Positions 1-11,114 of a stretch of 50,000 nucleotides of DNA are shown here, piece by piece. Where the stretch lies: positions 7,886,818 through 7,936,817 of the forward strand of contig CM022668.1 of assembly GCA_012295275.1 (NCBI GenBank), in the 5' to 3' direction. The notes under the pieces were generated by a model. The model worked only from the letters and a program-made list of their open reading frames with translations, searched no databases and was not told the DNA's origin. The position numbers were made by a program, and so were the translations under genes. This stretch comes from Chrysomallon squamiferum (Eukaryota; Mollusca; Gastropoda; Neomphalida; Peltospiridae). Each line of letters begins with the position of its first letter. Position 1 is the first letter of the stretch.

Positions 1-89
1 TGATGATAATGATGATAATAATAATAACAACAACAGAAACAATAATAACAGCATTTGTAACAACAACAACAACAGTCATAATAGTAGTA

Positions 90-124
<35 letters not shown>

Positions 125-250
125 CAAAAAAAAAAAAAAAAAAACAACTCAACAAATCGCAAAGAAATTAACTAATAACTTTTATGACAACAGCACCAAC
201 TGCAACAACAACATCAACCACGAACGTCTGCAGCATCAGTAGCAGAGACA
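1..250. repeat. Trinucleotide-rich tract with (AAT)n and poly-A
   Basis: Mixed GAT, AAT and CAA triplets open the window. A clean (AAT)n run lies at about 91-123 and a 19-nt poly-A at 126-144, followed by CAA/CAG-rich sequence. Reading frames through it encode only Ile/Thr/Asn/Lys homopolymers and are not genes. Confidence 0.9.
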
Positions 251-620
251 GCGGTTGTAGTGCAGCAGAACTGGAATAACAGCAGCTACCTAAAATTTCA
301 CTATTTGTTGTTTGAAGTTTTGTTTTAGAACAAAAACAAATTACATATAAATAATGTATATGCGTATGTACTATAATTAACTTCACATAGACGTCCTCGG
401 TATTGTTGAGCTGGTTTCCAGTTTTTGTTTATTTTTAAAAGTTTGTTGTGTCTACAGACTGGAATGTTTATTGTAAATGTCGATCTTCTGAATAATTAAA
501 GATGGCTTCCTACAGGGAGACAAAAAAATAAAACAATAGTTTTAAGAAATTGATTTCATTCGTTTCGGCTTTTGTTGAAAACCACGCTGGTGTAATTGTC
601 CAGACAAATCAGAAACACGG
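250..620. other. AT-rich sequence, nothing recognised
   Basis: Non-repetitive AT-rich DNA. No coding frame, RNA gene or clear regulatory motif was seen on either strand. Confidence 0.5.
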
Positions 621-860
621 AAGTGAAATGAGGAAGAGAATGAAGAAGAAGAAAAAGAAAGAAAAAAAGAAAAATAGGGAAAAAAGAAAAGAAGAAAAAG
701 TACAAAGAAAGAACGAAACACATTAAGACAAGAGTATGTGAGAAAAACGTATAAAAAGAGAAAAAAAAACAACGAAGATAAACGTTTGAGGGAGGGATTA
801 GAAAAAAGACTGAAGAAAAAGCCAGAACGATGGAAAGAAAAATAGAGAAATTTTTAAAAA
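612..860. repeat. Purine-rich (GAAA)-like tract
   Basis: Nearly continuous A/G sequence on the plus strand (polypyrimidine on the minus strand). It is low complexity and explains the Phe/Leu/Ser-rich minus-strand frame across it. Confidence 0.8.
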
Positions 861-1090
861 ATTATAGCATAACTGAAGGCAACACATGACTCACTGCTTT
901 ATTAATATTTTCATAACAACTAGCGTGACTATTCGTCGTTTTCCAAACACGTTCCATACATTAATAAAATAACAATGAGTGGGAAAAAAGATTAATGATG
1001 TTTGAATCTGATTTCCTCGGAACAAGTCGGTGATCGTCGTCCTTGCATGCATTTTATAAATATCATAATGTAATGAAATGGTCAGAACTG

Positions 1091-1150
1091 GTCATCCGAG
1101 ATCAGCCGAGGTCAACCGAAATGAACCGAGGTCGACCGAGATCAGCCGAA
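1091..1150. repeat. 10-bp-period tandem repeat, six units
   Basis: Six consecutive 10-mers follow the pattern RTSRNCCGAR: gtcatccgag, atcagccgag, gtcaaccgaa, atgaaccgag, gtcgaccgag, atcagccgaa. The CCGA core recurs every 10 bp without an indel, and a seventh unit decays at 1151-1160. It is unlike the surrounding AT-rich DNA because each unit carries a CpG. Confidence 0.8.
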
Positions 1151-1159
1151 ATGAACGAT

Positions 1160-1910
1160 CAACAAACCCGAATGTAATCTTACGCCGACGGTTTTAAGAA
1201 GAAAGGAAGTAGTGGAAAGGTCATGCGCAGAGCAGAATTAGGCGGAAATTACTAAACCCGCAAACAAGTTCCCAGTGAAATGGGTAGAATTATCTCGAAA
1301 TGAGATAAACAGTCTCTGAAAAGGAACGTGAGATGCTGAGGAAGAAGAAATTTAAATATTAATTAACTGTTCTGTTTTTCTTTATCACAGTAACATCACA
1401 AAATATTTGTGTAAACTAATAACAACAGTAAGAGGAAAAGTTTGGTCTGAAAGGGAATTTTTTAGACTGTCAGTGAAATAAAAATATTAGTTATTTCATA
1501 TTTATAATACAATTGAAAATAATAAATGTTCACATTTTCGGATATAAATGGTTGACAACGTTGATAAACTGCTTAAAACAACGACAGCTAACAACGACAG
1601 AAAACAACAACAACAGCAAATAAATAGAAAAGTAAATAAAATAAAATGAAATAAAATAAAGTAAATAAATAAATAAAAATATAATGTTTTGTCTATATTA
1701 TTAAATAAAATGAAGGAAAAATATTTTTAAACGCTATTGGTAATGGTGACAATGACGATAATGGTTGACGATGATATTAGTAAGAATGAGAAGGGACATA
1801 TATTATTCATTTCAAAGCAAAATTAATAAACAAAATTTAAAAGAAAGTTTGAATGTATATACTCCCTCTGTTGTGTAATGTTATCAGTAGTGATAAAAAA
1901 TAAATAACGA

Positions 1911-1913
<3 letters not shown>
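1160..1913. other. AT-rich sequence with short AAAT and CAA tracts
   Basis: Mostly non-repetitive AT-rich DNA. CAA repeats occur near 1605-1620 and AAATA/AAAT tracts at 1620-1715. No gene was seen. Confidence 0.5.

Positions 1914-1948
<35 letters not shown>
1914..1948. repeat. (TA)n microsatellite
   Basis: About 17 uninterrupted TA units. Confidence 0.95.
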
Positions 1949-1953
<5 letters not shown>

Positions 1954-2039
1954 ATATTTAAAAATGAAAGGAAAGGCAACCCCAATAAAAAAAATAAAAA
2001 AAAAATTGCTGTATTTTCATTGATTTTTGTGCATGTTAT

Positions 2040-2240
2040 AATTATCATCATCATCATCATCATTATCATCATCATCATCAACATCATCACCATTATTGTG
2101 ATAGTTATTATCGTCATTATAATGATTACCATTGACATAATTTGTATATGATTCACCATTATTACATCATCAATCTTTTTTCTCATTTTTTTTTTCTTCT
2201 TCTTGTTATTATAATTTTCTATTTTTCTTGGGCAAACAAG
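2040..2240. repeat. (ATC)n-rich tract
   Basis: Interrupted ATC/ATT triplets at 2040-2100, then pyrimidine-rich DNA to about 2240. The 135-codon minus-strand frame here is Met/Ile-rich repeat translation, not a gene. Confidence 0.85.
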
Positions 2241-2319
2241 GAAATGAACGATAACAAAAAATATCTCACAGACAAAGCTGACCAAGGTCAAGCGATATAT
2301 CCATTCATTTATCTATAAT

Positions 2320-2520
2320 CCGATATGAAATCTTTTATGGATCCCAGGGACTAATCTAATTCGTCCAATCTAATCATGGTGACGAGATTACCCGACTACA
2401 GCGCCATCTGTCGAACCATCCTTAGGGAAACCGGGATCGTGTTTCGGACAAGCACCGCGGATGTATGCCCGGCCCTTCTGTGGTTTCTGTCTCGAGAGGG
2501 AATCAGCTTACCACTACTTA
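2320..2520. other. Low-repeat island containing a CTCF-like core
   Basis: This non-repetitive segment has more G+C and CpG than its flanks. At 2401-2409 the minus strand reads agatggcgc, which resembles the animal CTCF core; the surrounding 12-mer gcgccatctgtc (2401-2412) recurs exactly at 23560-23571. No convincing coding frame crosses it. It could be a regulatory or insulator element, or a remnant of an unrecognised repeat. Confidence 0.35.
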
Positions 2521-2639
2521 TATATTTAATTGAATTAGAGAAGATGTATGACTGAAGGGACATCAATACATGTAATTCATTAGTTTTAAGTTCAGAAAGA
2601 GACGATCGTATTAATTGTTAGTAGAGGATAATGGTTTAA

Positions 2640-3112
2640 AGTGCAGATAGCTTTACAAAAATAAATAATTGTTTTTAGTGGTTGTAGTTGTCGTAAGTGA
2701 TGTTGTCGATTAAAGGAGTGTTGATAATGATGATGATGATAGCAGCGTGGTAGCGGGTAGCTCTTGTAGTATTAGTTGCTATAGTGGTAGTAATAGTAGT
2801 AGTAATAGCAGTAGCAGCACTAATGACAGTTATAGTATTAGTAGCAGTTGTAATAGCAGTTGTAGTACTAGTAATAAGAATAGTGATCCTAGTGTTGATA
2901 GATGCAGCACCGGTTGCACTAGTATTAGTATTAGTTTTTTGTTTTAGTATTAATATTAGTAATAGTAATAGTAGTAATACAGCTGGAATTAGTGTCAGTA
3001 TTAGTAGATGTAGTTATAGAAGTAGTAATTGTAGTAGTAGTAATAATAGTAATAGTAGCAGCAGTAGTAATAGTAGCAGCAGTAGTAATACTACAAGTAA
3101 TAACTTACCTCC
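2640..3112. repeat. Degenerate (TAG)n trinucleotide tract
   Basis: Long run of AGT/AGC/AAT triplets. Overlapping plus-strand frames give Ser/Asn-rich or Val/Ile-rich products depending on phase, which is expected of triplet repeats rather than coding sequence. Confidence 0.85.
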
Positions 3113-3186
3113 TTAACTTCCTAATAATCGATTTACATACTTCTGTTATTAGCTAAATACAAGTAAACACATCCGGCGTCATCCGT

Positions 3187-3200
3187 TTATGACGTCATAA
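3187..3200. promoter_or_regulatory. CRE-type palindrome TTATGACGTCATAA
   Basis: A perfect 14-bp palindrome centred on the consensus cAMP-response element TGACGTCA (3190-3197), bound by CREB/ATF-type bZIP proteins in animals. The identical 14-mer recurs at 47075-47088, and cgtttatgacgtcat (3184-3198) recurs exactly at 36289-36303. Function is inferred; the palindrome is seen directly. Confidence 0.55.
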
Positions 3201-3399
3201 TGCGGTTTGGTGTCTTCCGCTTAACGACGAAATTACATTTGTATGTGCAACGAATTATTTTCTGTTTGTGTAATAACTTTCGATTGTTTTAAACGTAAGT
3301 ATACAGCTGCTATAGATTCGATATTTAAGCACATATTACTGTTTTTATATAATAATTATCACAAGTTTAACAAATATGTTGAAGATGAAAGAGAGAGTG

Positions 3400-3650
3400 T
3401 TTCAGCAGAGTAATGCTAGTGTTGGTAGTAGTATTACTATTACTATTACTATTAGTACTAGTAGTAGTACATGTCGAAGTATTAGTAGTAGTATTTGTGT
3501 TAATATTATTACTAACAGAGAAACAATAACTATAATAGATGTGGTGCTGATTATGGTTACAGTAGTAGTAGTGACAGCAGCAACAGCATCAGTAGTAGTC
3601 GTAGTAGTAGTTGTAATAGTTGTCATTGTGATAATGGTGTTAGTGGCTAT
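3400..3650. repeat. Degenerate (TTA/TAG)n tract
   Basis: TAG, TTA and GTA triplets with interruptions. Opposing frames encode Val/Ile and Thr/Ile homopolymers and are artefacts. Confidence 0.85.
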
Positions 3651-3697
3651 AGAAGAAGCTTTAATTATTTTATTTTCTCAGATATTTTGTAAGAACA

Positions 3698-3700
<3 letters not shown>

Positions 3701-3758
<58 letters not shown>
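3701..3758. repeat. (GA)n microsatellite
   Basis: 29 uninterrupted GA units, followed by A/G-rich and then ACA-rich degenerate DNA to about 3970. Confidence 0.95.
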
Positions 3759-3762
<4 letters not shown>

Positions 3763-3969
3763 CAAGGAGAAGTACACAGAAAGAAAAAAGAAAAAAGTAT
3801 TAAGATTGAAAATAATGGACTCGTTTACAGACAGACTGAGAGAAAATTAGACACAAACACAGACATACATACAGACATAAACTGACATATATTTTTAAAG
3901 ATACGTTGATAGGAAGACAGATTACTAGTTGCACATTTATGCACACAGACAAGTACACACAAAGGTGAC

Positions 3970-4205
3970 ATTTTCTTGAATAAAACGTAAAAATCGTGAA
4001 ATAAAAATGTCAGCAGTAAAGCTTTACATCAGCACGGGTCTCTTGAATCGTATTTGAAAGCTTTCGTTACAGTTTTCCTATGGGTTTAATAATATTCTGC
4101 ATGACTTTCACGCACGCGGTAACCAAATTACAAGAACGTAAATAGAATTTTGTTATTGGGAAAATTCTACTGCAGTAATAATGATAAGCTGCGTCTTAGA
4201 AAACG
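3970..4205. other. AT-rich sequence, nothing recognised
   Basis: Non-repetitive DNA with no coding or RNA signal seen. Confidence 0.45.
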
Positions 4206-4209
4206 AGGA

Positions 4210-4290
4210 GGGTCGAGCCGCAGTCGTCCAGGAGACGTGTCAACTAAATTAGGTCGCTGGGTTCAAGACCCGAATCCAGAAATCTTTCTG
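4210..4290 (+). repeat. Candidate tRNA-derived SINE remnant
   Basis: A pol III B-box-like motif ggttcaagacc at 4260-4270 (consensus GGTTCRANNCC) is preceded by D-arm-like DNA, gagccgcagtcgtcc at 4215-4229. The spacing of about 30 bp suits a tRNA-derived head. I could not fold a full cloverleaf, so a decayed SINE or tRNA pseudogene is more likely than a working tRNA. Confidence 0.4.
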
Positions 4291-5025
4291 TAAATTTGGA
4301 GGTAATAAAAAATTAGCCATATCCTGTTGAAACTTATCCACGGGTTTGCTGTATTTCCAGAAATTTATATCTGTAAACGACCATTGCGTTTTTAAAAATG
4401 TGAATACTAAAACTGCAGTATAGTTTAGCGCCTATTTGCATCATACATGAAATCTGACAACAGCTGACAGTCGTGTACACAACGAGCGAGCTTGAACTGA
4501 AATAAAACGTAATTTTCCGACGTACTTGGGAGACCTCAGCAGACCATTAACCGACTTTCGATATGCGCATGTCAATGGTCTATTAGCAGCTGTTGCTGAT
4601 TGGCTGTTTCCATCACAGACCTTGACCTCATTATTAATAATAAACTGCTGTTATAATTACACCCTTTGTTCAAGGATTTACAAGTCGTACATAATAACAG
4701 ATAATTTTATTTCTATTTTTCGGTTTGATTATATTCATAATTATAGGTAGGAAGCCGGAACGCACACACATATATAATTAGACGTTGCTGGATAACGGGA
4801 AACATAAATTGTAATCGGTTTAATATCACATTTCCAAGCTGGTAGCATATAAAGATGATATCTGCTAAGTGCTAATATGCATGATGTGTTTAACTAAGGT
4901 GACACATGTATTTCTAGGTAAATGGCTCGTTTCGATAATTTTATGTACAGCTTCAGTTTGTCGTTTGGTAAATCTAACATTTCATTAACTCATTTTACTG
5001 CATGTATTTGTTATACAGAATGTAG
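4290..5025. other. Non-repetitive AT-rich sequence
   Basis: No gene recognised. The 74-codon frame at 4526-4750 has no recognisable domain or homopolymer origin and is probably chance. A short AATAATAA run lies near 4630. Confidence 0.4.
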
Positions 5026-6065
5026 TCTGTACAGGCCTGTATAATCTTATGACAAATAATCCGTATAATCTTAACCTTCGAATCGTATAATCTGTATAGC
5101 CTTAGCCGTGATGATATATGATCTATATAACCTTAGTTTTCATGATATATGATCTGTATAACCTTAGCGTTCTTGATATATGATCTGTATAACCTTAGCC
5201 TTCATGATATATCATCTATATAACCTTAGCCTTCGTGATATGATCTGTATAACCTTAGCCTTCATGATATATCATCTGTATAACCTTAGCCTTCGTGATA
5301 TATCATCTATATAACCTTAGCCTTCGTGATATGATCTGTATAACCTTAGCCTTCATGATATAAAATCTGTATTACCTTAGCCTTCGTGATATGATCTGTA
5401 TAACCTAAGCCTTCATGATATATGATCTGTATAACCTTAGCCTTCATGATATATCATCTGTATAACCTTAGCCTTCGTGATATGATCTGTATAACCTTAG
5501 CCTTCATGATATATCATCTGTATAACCTTAGCCTTCGTGATATGATCTGTATAACCTTAGCCTTCATGATATATCATCTGTATAACCTTATCCGTCATGA
5601 TATATGATCTGTATAACCTTAGCCTTCATGATATATCATCTATATAACCTTAGCCTTCATGATATATCATCTGTATAACCTTAGCCTTCGTGATATGATC
5701 TGTATAACCTTAGCCTTCATGATATATCATCTGTATAACCTTAGTTTTCGTGATAAATGATCTGTATAACCTTAGCCTTCATGATATATCATCTGTATAA
5801 CCTTAGCCTTCATGATATATGATCTGTATAACCTTAGCCTTCATGATATATCATCTATATAACCTTAGCCTTCATGATATATCATCTATATAACCTTAGC
5901 CTTCATGATATATCATCTGTATAACCTTAGCCATCATGATATATCATCTGTATAACCTTAGCCTTCATGATATATCATCTATATAACCTTAGCCTTCGTG
6001 ATATGATCTGTGTTGCCTTAGTCTTTGTGATAAATAATCTGCATAACCTTGTGATATGGTCTTTC
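5025..6065. repeat. Minisatellite with 31-bp and 29-bp units
   Basis: Roughly 30 tandem units. The main 31-bp unit is ataaccttagccttc followed by atgatatatcatctgt, and a 29-bp variant carries gtgatatgatctgt instead. The 31-bp form holds the perfect 12-bp palindrome ATGATATATCAT. At about 5390-5600 the two types alternate, giving a 60-bp higher-order unit; this explains the 20-residue periodic frame at 5422-5607, which is not a gene. Units are most uniform in the middle and decay at both ends. Confidence 0.93.
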
Positions 6066-6425
6066 TTGGCCGATACAACCTAAGCTTGATCTGTGCAAAC
6101 TTCTATAACCTGATCTTTCATTACAGACGATCTGAATAGACTTGTGAGCGACAGTTTATATAGCATCAACCTTTATGAAACGTAAGACAGCATCTGGCAC
6201 CTGGACGCTTGACCTCTGACACAGTTTTAATGTGGTTTCGGTAGCTTTGTGTTGCTGTGCTGTGATAGATAGCCTTGGCCTTCTTACAACGATGCCCTCT
6301 TTGTGATCTACTGAATCTTTGTACTGCCTTACAACAGCCTTATCTTTCGTGAAATGTAGCTTGTAAATAGAGATGTTTAAAATGGTCTGTAATAGCATCG
6401 GTATTTAGTACTGTTACTGTTGGTT
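6065..6425. repeat. Decayed edge of the 31-bp minisatellite
   Basis: Fragments such as cttgatctgtg, ataacctgatctttc and gccttatctttcgtg recur irregularly. They suggest very old, diverged units continuing the upstream array. No coding frame is credible. Confidence 0.45.

Positions 6426-6427
<2 letters not shown>

Positions 6428-6463
<36 letters not shown>
6428..6463. repeat. (TA)n microsatellite
   Basis: About 18 TA units. Confidence 0.95.
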
Positions 6464-6465
<2 letters not shown>

Positions 6466-6498
6466 AAATTTACCAAAACATTTATGATAATAGCAACA

Positions 6499-6499
<1 letters not shown>

Positions 6500-6561
<62 letters not shown>

Positions 6562-6745
6562 GTAGTAGTAGTAGCAGTAGTAGTAGTAATAAAAGTAGTT
6601 TTAATAATTGTAGTAGAAGTAGTAGTAGTACCATTATAGTATATTAACATATATATTAATCAGTATAGTATATTAACAGTATGAGTAGTAGCAGTAGTAG
6701 TAATAACGGTAGAAGTGACATCATAGTAGTAGTAGTTGTTGTTGT
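6500..6745. repeat. (AAT)n passing into (TAG)n
   Basis: Clean (AAT)n at 6500-6561 changes by one base to (TAG)n at 6560-6590, followed by degenerate TAG/GTA triplets to about 6745. Confidence 0.9.
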
Positions 6746-7060
6746 AGTCAGCAACTACTGCTATAGCACTGGATTCAATAAATTTCGTATTCACAGCGAC
6801 GTACAAACGCACTTAGAACGTAATTCTACAATATAACAATCTATTTCAGTAATTTAACATGTTGTAGAATTTCTCGGTTAATTGTATGTTCACAGAACAA
6901 AGCAGAATTTAATATCATAGTCTTTGATGACTGTAGTCTGGTTATCCAATATTGATGGACATGTGCTTCATATTGACCAATGGCTTGTTAAACAGACAGT
7001 AATGAACTGAAGTCGGTGAAGTTATCCATATTCTGGACAATGATTTGTTTAGGGTGATAG
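6745..7060. other. AT-rich sequence, nothing recognised
   Basis: Non-repetitive DNA between two simple-repeat tracts; no gene seen. Confidence 0.45.
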
Positions 7061-7061
<1 letters not shown>

Positions 7062-7108
<47 letters not shown>

Positions 7109-7109
7109 T

Positions 7110-7153
<44 letters not shown>

Positions 7154-7171
7154 TGTGTGTGTGTGTGTGTA

Positions 7172-7212
<41 letters not shown>
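7062..7212. repeat. Interrupted (TG)n microsatellite, about 150 bp
   Basis: Long GT/TG array with rare interruptions (tatgtttgtgag, ctg, ta). The Cys-Val and His-Thr frames on both strands are artefacts. Such arrays are prone to form Z-DNA. Confidence 0.95.
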
Positions 7213-7392
7213 AAGTATGTATGCATACATCTTAGCATTGCATGGTGCATTTTGTTTAAACTCAGTTTTGCTTCAATCAATATTTCATCAATCTGTATTA
7301 ATGATAACATATTTTCTTTTCTTTCACGGATTAATGTTTGTTATTATTTGCAGTAACAATTTAGCTCTTAACCACAAATGTATCTAATATTC

Positions 7393-7409
7393 AAAAAAAA
7401 AAAAAAAAA
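7393..7409. repeat. Poly-A tract
   Basis: A run of 17 A followed by T-rich DNA. Confidence 0.9.
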
Positions 7410-7945
7410 GTTTTTCTTTCTTTATTATTATTTTCTTTTTCTTTTTAAAATCCTGCTCCAGGTTATCTCCCATGAATGTTTTTCTTCCTATAAATCTTGT
7501 ATTTTGCTAGAAAATCAGCGAGCGAGTGTGTAAGAGAAAGAAAAGCGTGCGCACTGACAGTGTTAATGTATTCGTACTAACACAACGGGTACTTCTCTCC
7601 TAACTCACTTAGCCAGTGAACGTGAACAGGAGAAAGTCGGAAGCGCCTGTCTCCGATAAAAACGAGCGAGTGAAAATTGTGTTAATTGTGCTTGCCCGAT
7701 AGATACAGATTAAATTATATTTCTTGCCGTTTTCCGACTTGCGCACTTCCCGCCCGGAAATTGGAACAATATGCTATGAATCATAATTGTATGAATCCCC
7801 TAGGTTTGTTGATAAGAAGAAGAAAACAGCCTGACCCAGATACAAGACGAGAAAAGATATATATTACGGATGGTCATTTAAATGGATTTGGGCAATCTGC
7901 AGATCTGCCGTGACAGGCTATATATCTGAGTTTCATTTTATTTAA
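7410..7945. other. Low-repeat region, no gene recognised
   Basis: Mostly unique DNA. The 75-codon frame at 7686-7913 ends in low-complexity sequence and matches no family I recognise, so I do not call it coding. Confidence 0.35.
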
Positions 7946-8165
7946 AGAAAGCGAATAAGATAAGAGAAAAAGAAAGACGGAAATAACGAGAGAAAGAAAA
8001 GGAAGGAAGAAAAAAAAAAAAAAAAAAAAGGAGGAAGGAAGAAATAAGAAAGTAAAGAAAGAAGAAAGATGTGAGAAGAAAACAAAAATAAAGAAACTTA
8101 AAAAGATAGAAAGAAGAGTAAAGAAGAAAAAGAATGAAAGAATGAAGAAACCAGTAATGATTGAA
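7946..8165. repeat. Purine-rich (GAAA)-like tract
   Basis: A/G-only stretches with a poly-A of about 20 nt near 8010-8029. Confidence 0.85.
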
Positions 8166-8339
8166 ACAAACGACATCTCAGCTCAGTTTAATGATAGTAA
8201 TTACTTGTCGAACAGCACAAGTATAATGTTTCAGGTTTCAAGTATAATGACAAGAAAACGAGATAGGAAATCTGCTAGCACTGTATCATGGGTTACTCTT
8301 ACCGTTTAGCAGACAGGTTCACCTTCCCCGAAACATGAA

Positions 8340-8480
8340 AACACAAACAACACCTTTTTCATTAAAACAATAACAACAACAACAACAAAAACAACATAAT
8401 AATAATAATAAAACAAACAAGCAAACGAAAACAACAAAACAAACAAAACAAAAACAACCACAACAACAACAAGAACTAAA
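8340..8480. repeat. (CAA)n-rich tract
   Basis: Degenerate AAC/CAA triplets mixed with AAACA pentamers and a short AAT run near 8398-8410. Confidence 0.85.
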
Positions 8481-8514
8481 AAATAATCATTGGGTAGTAG
8501 TTCGAATTATGACA

Positions 8515-8590
8515 CATCCAAACCGATCTACTACAGAGACTCGAACCAACAATCTGTGATGTGAGAATCTGCAAACCTTTTTATGAATAG
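8515..8590 (-). repeat. Candidate tRNA-derived SINE remnant
   Basis: The minus strand carries ggttcgagtc (plus 8538-8547), matching the pol III B box, preceded on that strand by attctcacatcacagattgt. No clear A box was found, so this is probably a truncated remnant. Confidence 0.35.
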
Positions 8591-8624
8591 TTAACATTTT
8601 GATACACACAGACAGATGTACACT

Positions 8625-8912
8625 GAACGACAGAGAGAGTAATTAAAAAATACGCTGAAAGATTGACTGAAAGAAGGAAGAAAGAGTGAAAGAATGAACA
8701 AAAGAAAAAGAATGAAAGAAGGGGAAGGAAAGAATGAAGTAGAGAAACAAATGCTTGAATAAAAGACATAAAAAAAGGATCGAAGAAAAAAAAAGCTTAT
8801 ATGTAGACAGATGCAGGATGGTAAATAAAAGAAAAAGAAAAAATAATGAAAACAGATTGAAAGAAAAAACGAAGGATTGAAAGAAAGAAGGAAAGAAAAT
8901 ATAAGAAAGGAA
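8625..8912. repeat. Purine-rich (GAAA/GGAA)-like tract
   Basis: Long A/G-rich sequence. The Phe/Leu/Ser-rich minus-strand frames here come from this composition. Confidence 0.85.
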
Positions 8913-8916
8913 TAAA

Positions 8917-9090
8917 ATATACATATGTGTGTGTATATGTTTGTGTGTTGTGTGTATGTGTATTTATGTGTGTCTGTCTGTATATGTTTCTGTTTGTGTG
9001 TGGATGTAAATATATAAATAAAAGAAAAAAGAAAAAACCGACAGAATTTAAAAATACTGAAAGAAAGAAGGAAGGAAGGAAAGAAGAAGT
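8917..9090. repeat. GT-rich then GGAA-rich tract
   Basis: Degenerate TGTG/TATG sequence to about 9013, then A-rich DNA and a (GAAG/GGAA) run at 9058-9090. Confidence 0.8.
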
Positions 9091-9420
9091 GCTGATAACA
9101 AATGAAGAAACGTTCCTGCTAGTAATAAAGAAAAACAAAAGTTCTCGGAGATTCAGCTTCCTGCTTGTTTCGATGTTACGTGAAACGAGGTTTAATTCTA
9201 GATTATTACATTTACATAATCGGGTTTCACTGCAGTGTCAGGAAAACGCACAATGCGGCTTAGAGTGTTCGTGATCAGGAAATAAAAGTAAGTCATAAGT
9301 AGGCGCTGTCAATCAGAGAAAAAAAAACATAATAAAAATTACAACTGACACCGCCAATATTGCGTGTCACTTGACAATGGTGTCAAAGATGTCAGTTTAC
9401 CGTAAAACATCTAAAATTCA
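9090..9420. other. Non-repetitive segment
   Basis: No gene recognised. A motif aggcgctgtcaatcag at 9301-9316 is similar to aggcgctgtcagtgattcag at 12745-12764. Confidence 0.35.
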
Positions 9421-9423
9421 GAT

Positions 9424-9456
9424 TTTTATTTATTTATTTATTTATTTATTTACTTA

Positions 9457-9523
<67 letters not shown>

Positions 9524-9548
9524 ATTATTATCATTATTATTATTATTT
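9424..9548. repeat. (TTTA)n then (ATT)n microsatellites
   Basis: TTTA repeats at 9424-9452 lead into ATT repeats at about 9457-9548. The poly-Tyr/Ile frame is an artefact. Confidence 0.95.
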
Positions 9549-9660
9549 TATTTGGGTTTCGGTGCACAACTATTCCATGAATTAGAGAAACGTGTTTGTC
9601 TTTTTTTCAGTCATTGTTACCTTTTAATTTAGATATGAGAAGTGTTTACATTCGTGTAAA

Positions 9661-9663
<3 letters not shown>

Positions 9664-9706
<43 letters not shown>
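9664..9706. repeat. (AC)n microsatellite
   Basis: About 21 AC units. Confidence 0.95.
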
Positions 9707-9710
<4 letters not shown>

Positions 9711-10200
9711 TATGTACATGCATACATATATAACACAATATATAAGTGCGTACGTACTTACATACATATTTATAAAAGTATATTGCACTTAAATGCAGAC
9801 ACACGAACATACCAACTAATCCAAGGACAAAGACAGCCACACAAAATCAATCACATGCACAACTGTACACAACCACACTCACACTCTCAGTTATTCACTC
9901 ATTCATACGGACACTCACGAACACACACACACACACACACACTCCGTAACACACATAGACGCGCACGCATACACACACCTACATACCGTAACACACCCTC
10001 ACCCATACCCACACATACACACCCACATACATAAACACAGTCACACATACACACACACGTACATAAACACAGTCACATACACACCCACACATACACACAC
10101 ATATACATAAACACACTCACACAAAAACGCTCACATACATAAACACATTCACACATACGCGCTCACAAACATAACACACTCACACATAAACGCGCGCTTT
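9707..10200. repeat. Degenerate CA-rich tract, in part a ~32-38-bp tandem repeat
   Basis: CA/ACAT-rich DNA. From about 10029 to 10190 the phrase acataaacacagtcac and its variants recur every 32-43 bp (near 10029, 10061, 10104, 10137, 10169), showing a minisatellite inside the CA-rich tract. Confidence 0.75.
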
Positions 10201-10484
10201 CACGAAAAAGTACATTGTATCAGAAAGATGCGAAATAAAAGTACATGGGAAAATGTGCATGACATTTGCGCGGAATTCTGCGTAATTAGGATGACAACGT
10301 GCAGGCGCTGGGTTTCCAGTAATGATGTCACGCTTTTGCTATTTAGCGACAGTTCAGATACGGATCACGTTTTGTCATGTCACAGGAACAAAAATGTATC
10401 CAGAATTATCAAAGTTCTTATTTCTTAATATTAATTTTATTTTGGTTATTTAAGGATAACAACAATGAAAAAAAGTATTTACTT

Positions 10485-10486
<2 letters not shown>
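10200..10486. other. Low-repeat island
   Basis: Unique, CpG-containing DNA at 10200-10440, then AT-rich DNA. No coding frame is convincing: the 66-codon frame at 10228-10428 matches no known domain. Confidence 0.3.

Positions 10487-10548
<62 letters not shown>
10487..10548. repeat. (CT)n microsatellite
   Basis: 31 CT units, followed by GT-rich DNA at 10567-10634. Confidence 0.95.
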
Positions 10549-10549
<1 letters not shown>

Positions 10550-10639
10550 ATTTTCTCTCTCATTGAGTGTGTGTGTGTGCGTGCGTGTCTGTGTCTGTGC
10601 GTGTGTCTGTGTGTGTGTGTGTGTGTCTGTGTGTTTGTT

Positions 10640-11110
10640 CTTTATATTATCTTAAAAGAGCAGTGGTGTTTAAACAATTTCAGAAAATTTTAACCAACTG
10701 CGAGGTAAAAACCTAAGAAGTTTTTCTTTACTCGAATTCTTTTTCGCGAAACTTTCTCAATAGACCTGTAAAATCAATAACAAAGTTAGTCGACGAAAAA
10801 CGGTCGTCTGCATTTCGAAAACGAGGCTGCCTCCGTGCACGTGCTATGACGCGTTTTGTGACATGGTGCACGTTTTCACAATGGCGTTTTCCATCTGTTA
10901 CTAGCTGCAATCAATCTCGTTCCTTTGAAGTGTTAGGATTAATTACGCCTCGGTAAACAAATTTTGCAGGGCAAACAGAAAGGAGCAAATAGGTCGCAGG
11001 AATACACTGGTTATTAGCCAGAATCAGGAGTCAGTGTTCTTTTTATTGCAGTCGTCAGCACTGTTGTGGTGTCGTGTTCTTAAAGGTTCTCTATCGACTT
11101 CGTCAAAAAC
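10640..11110. other. Low-repeat island, no gene recognised
   Basis: Unique DNA with several CpGs and a run of short CGN motifs at 10795-10880. A 60-codon minus-strand frame (10728-10910) has mixed composition but no recognisable domain, and I do not call it a gene. Confidence 0.35.
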
Positions 11111-11114
11111 TCTT

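Noticed and set aside
5422-5607. Frame encoding a 20-residue periodic peptide
   Set aside because: The period equals the 31+29 bp unit pair of the minisatellite.
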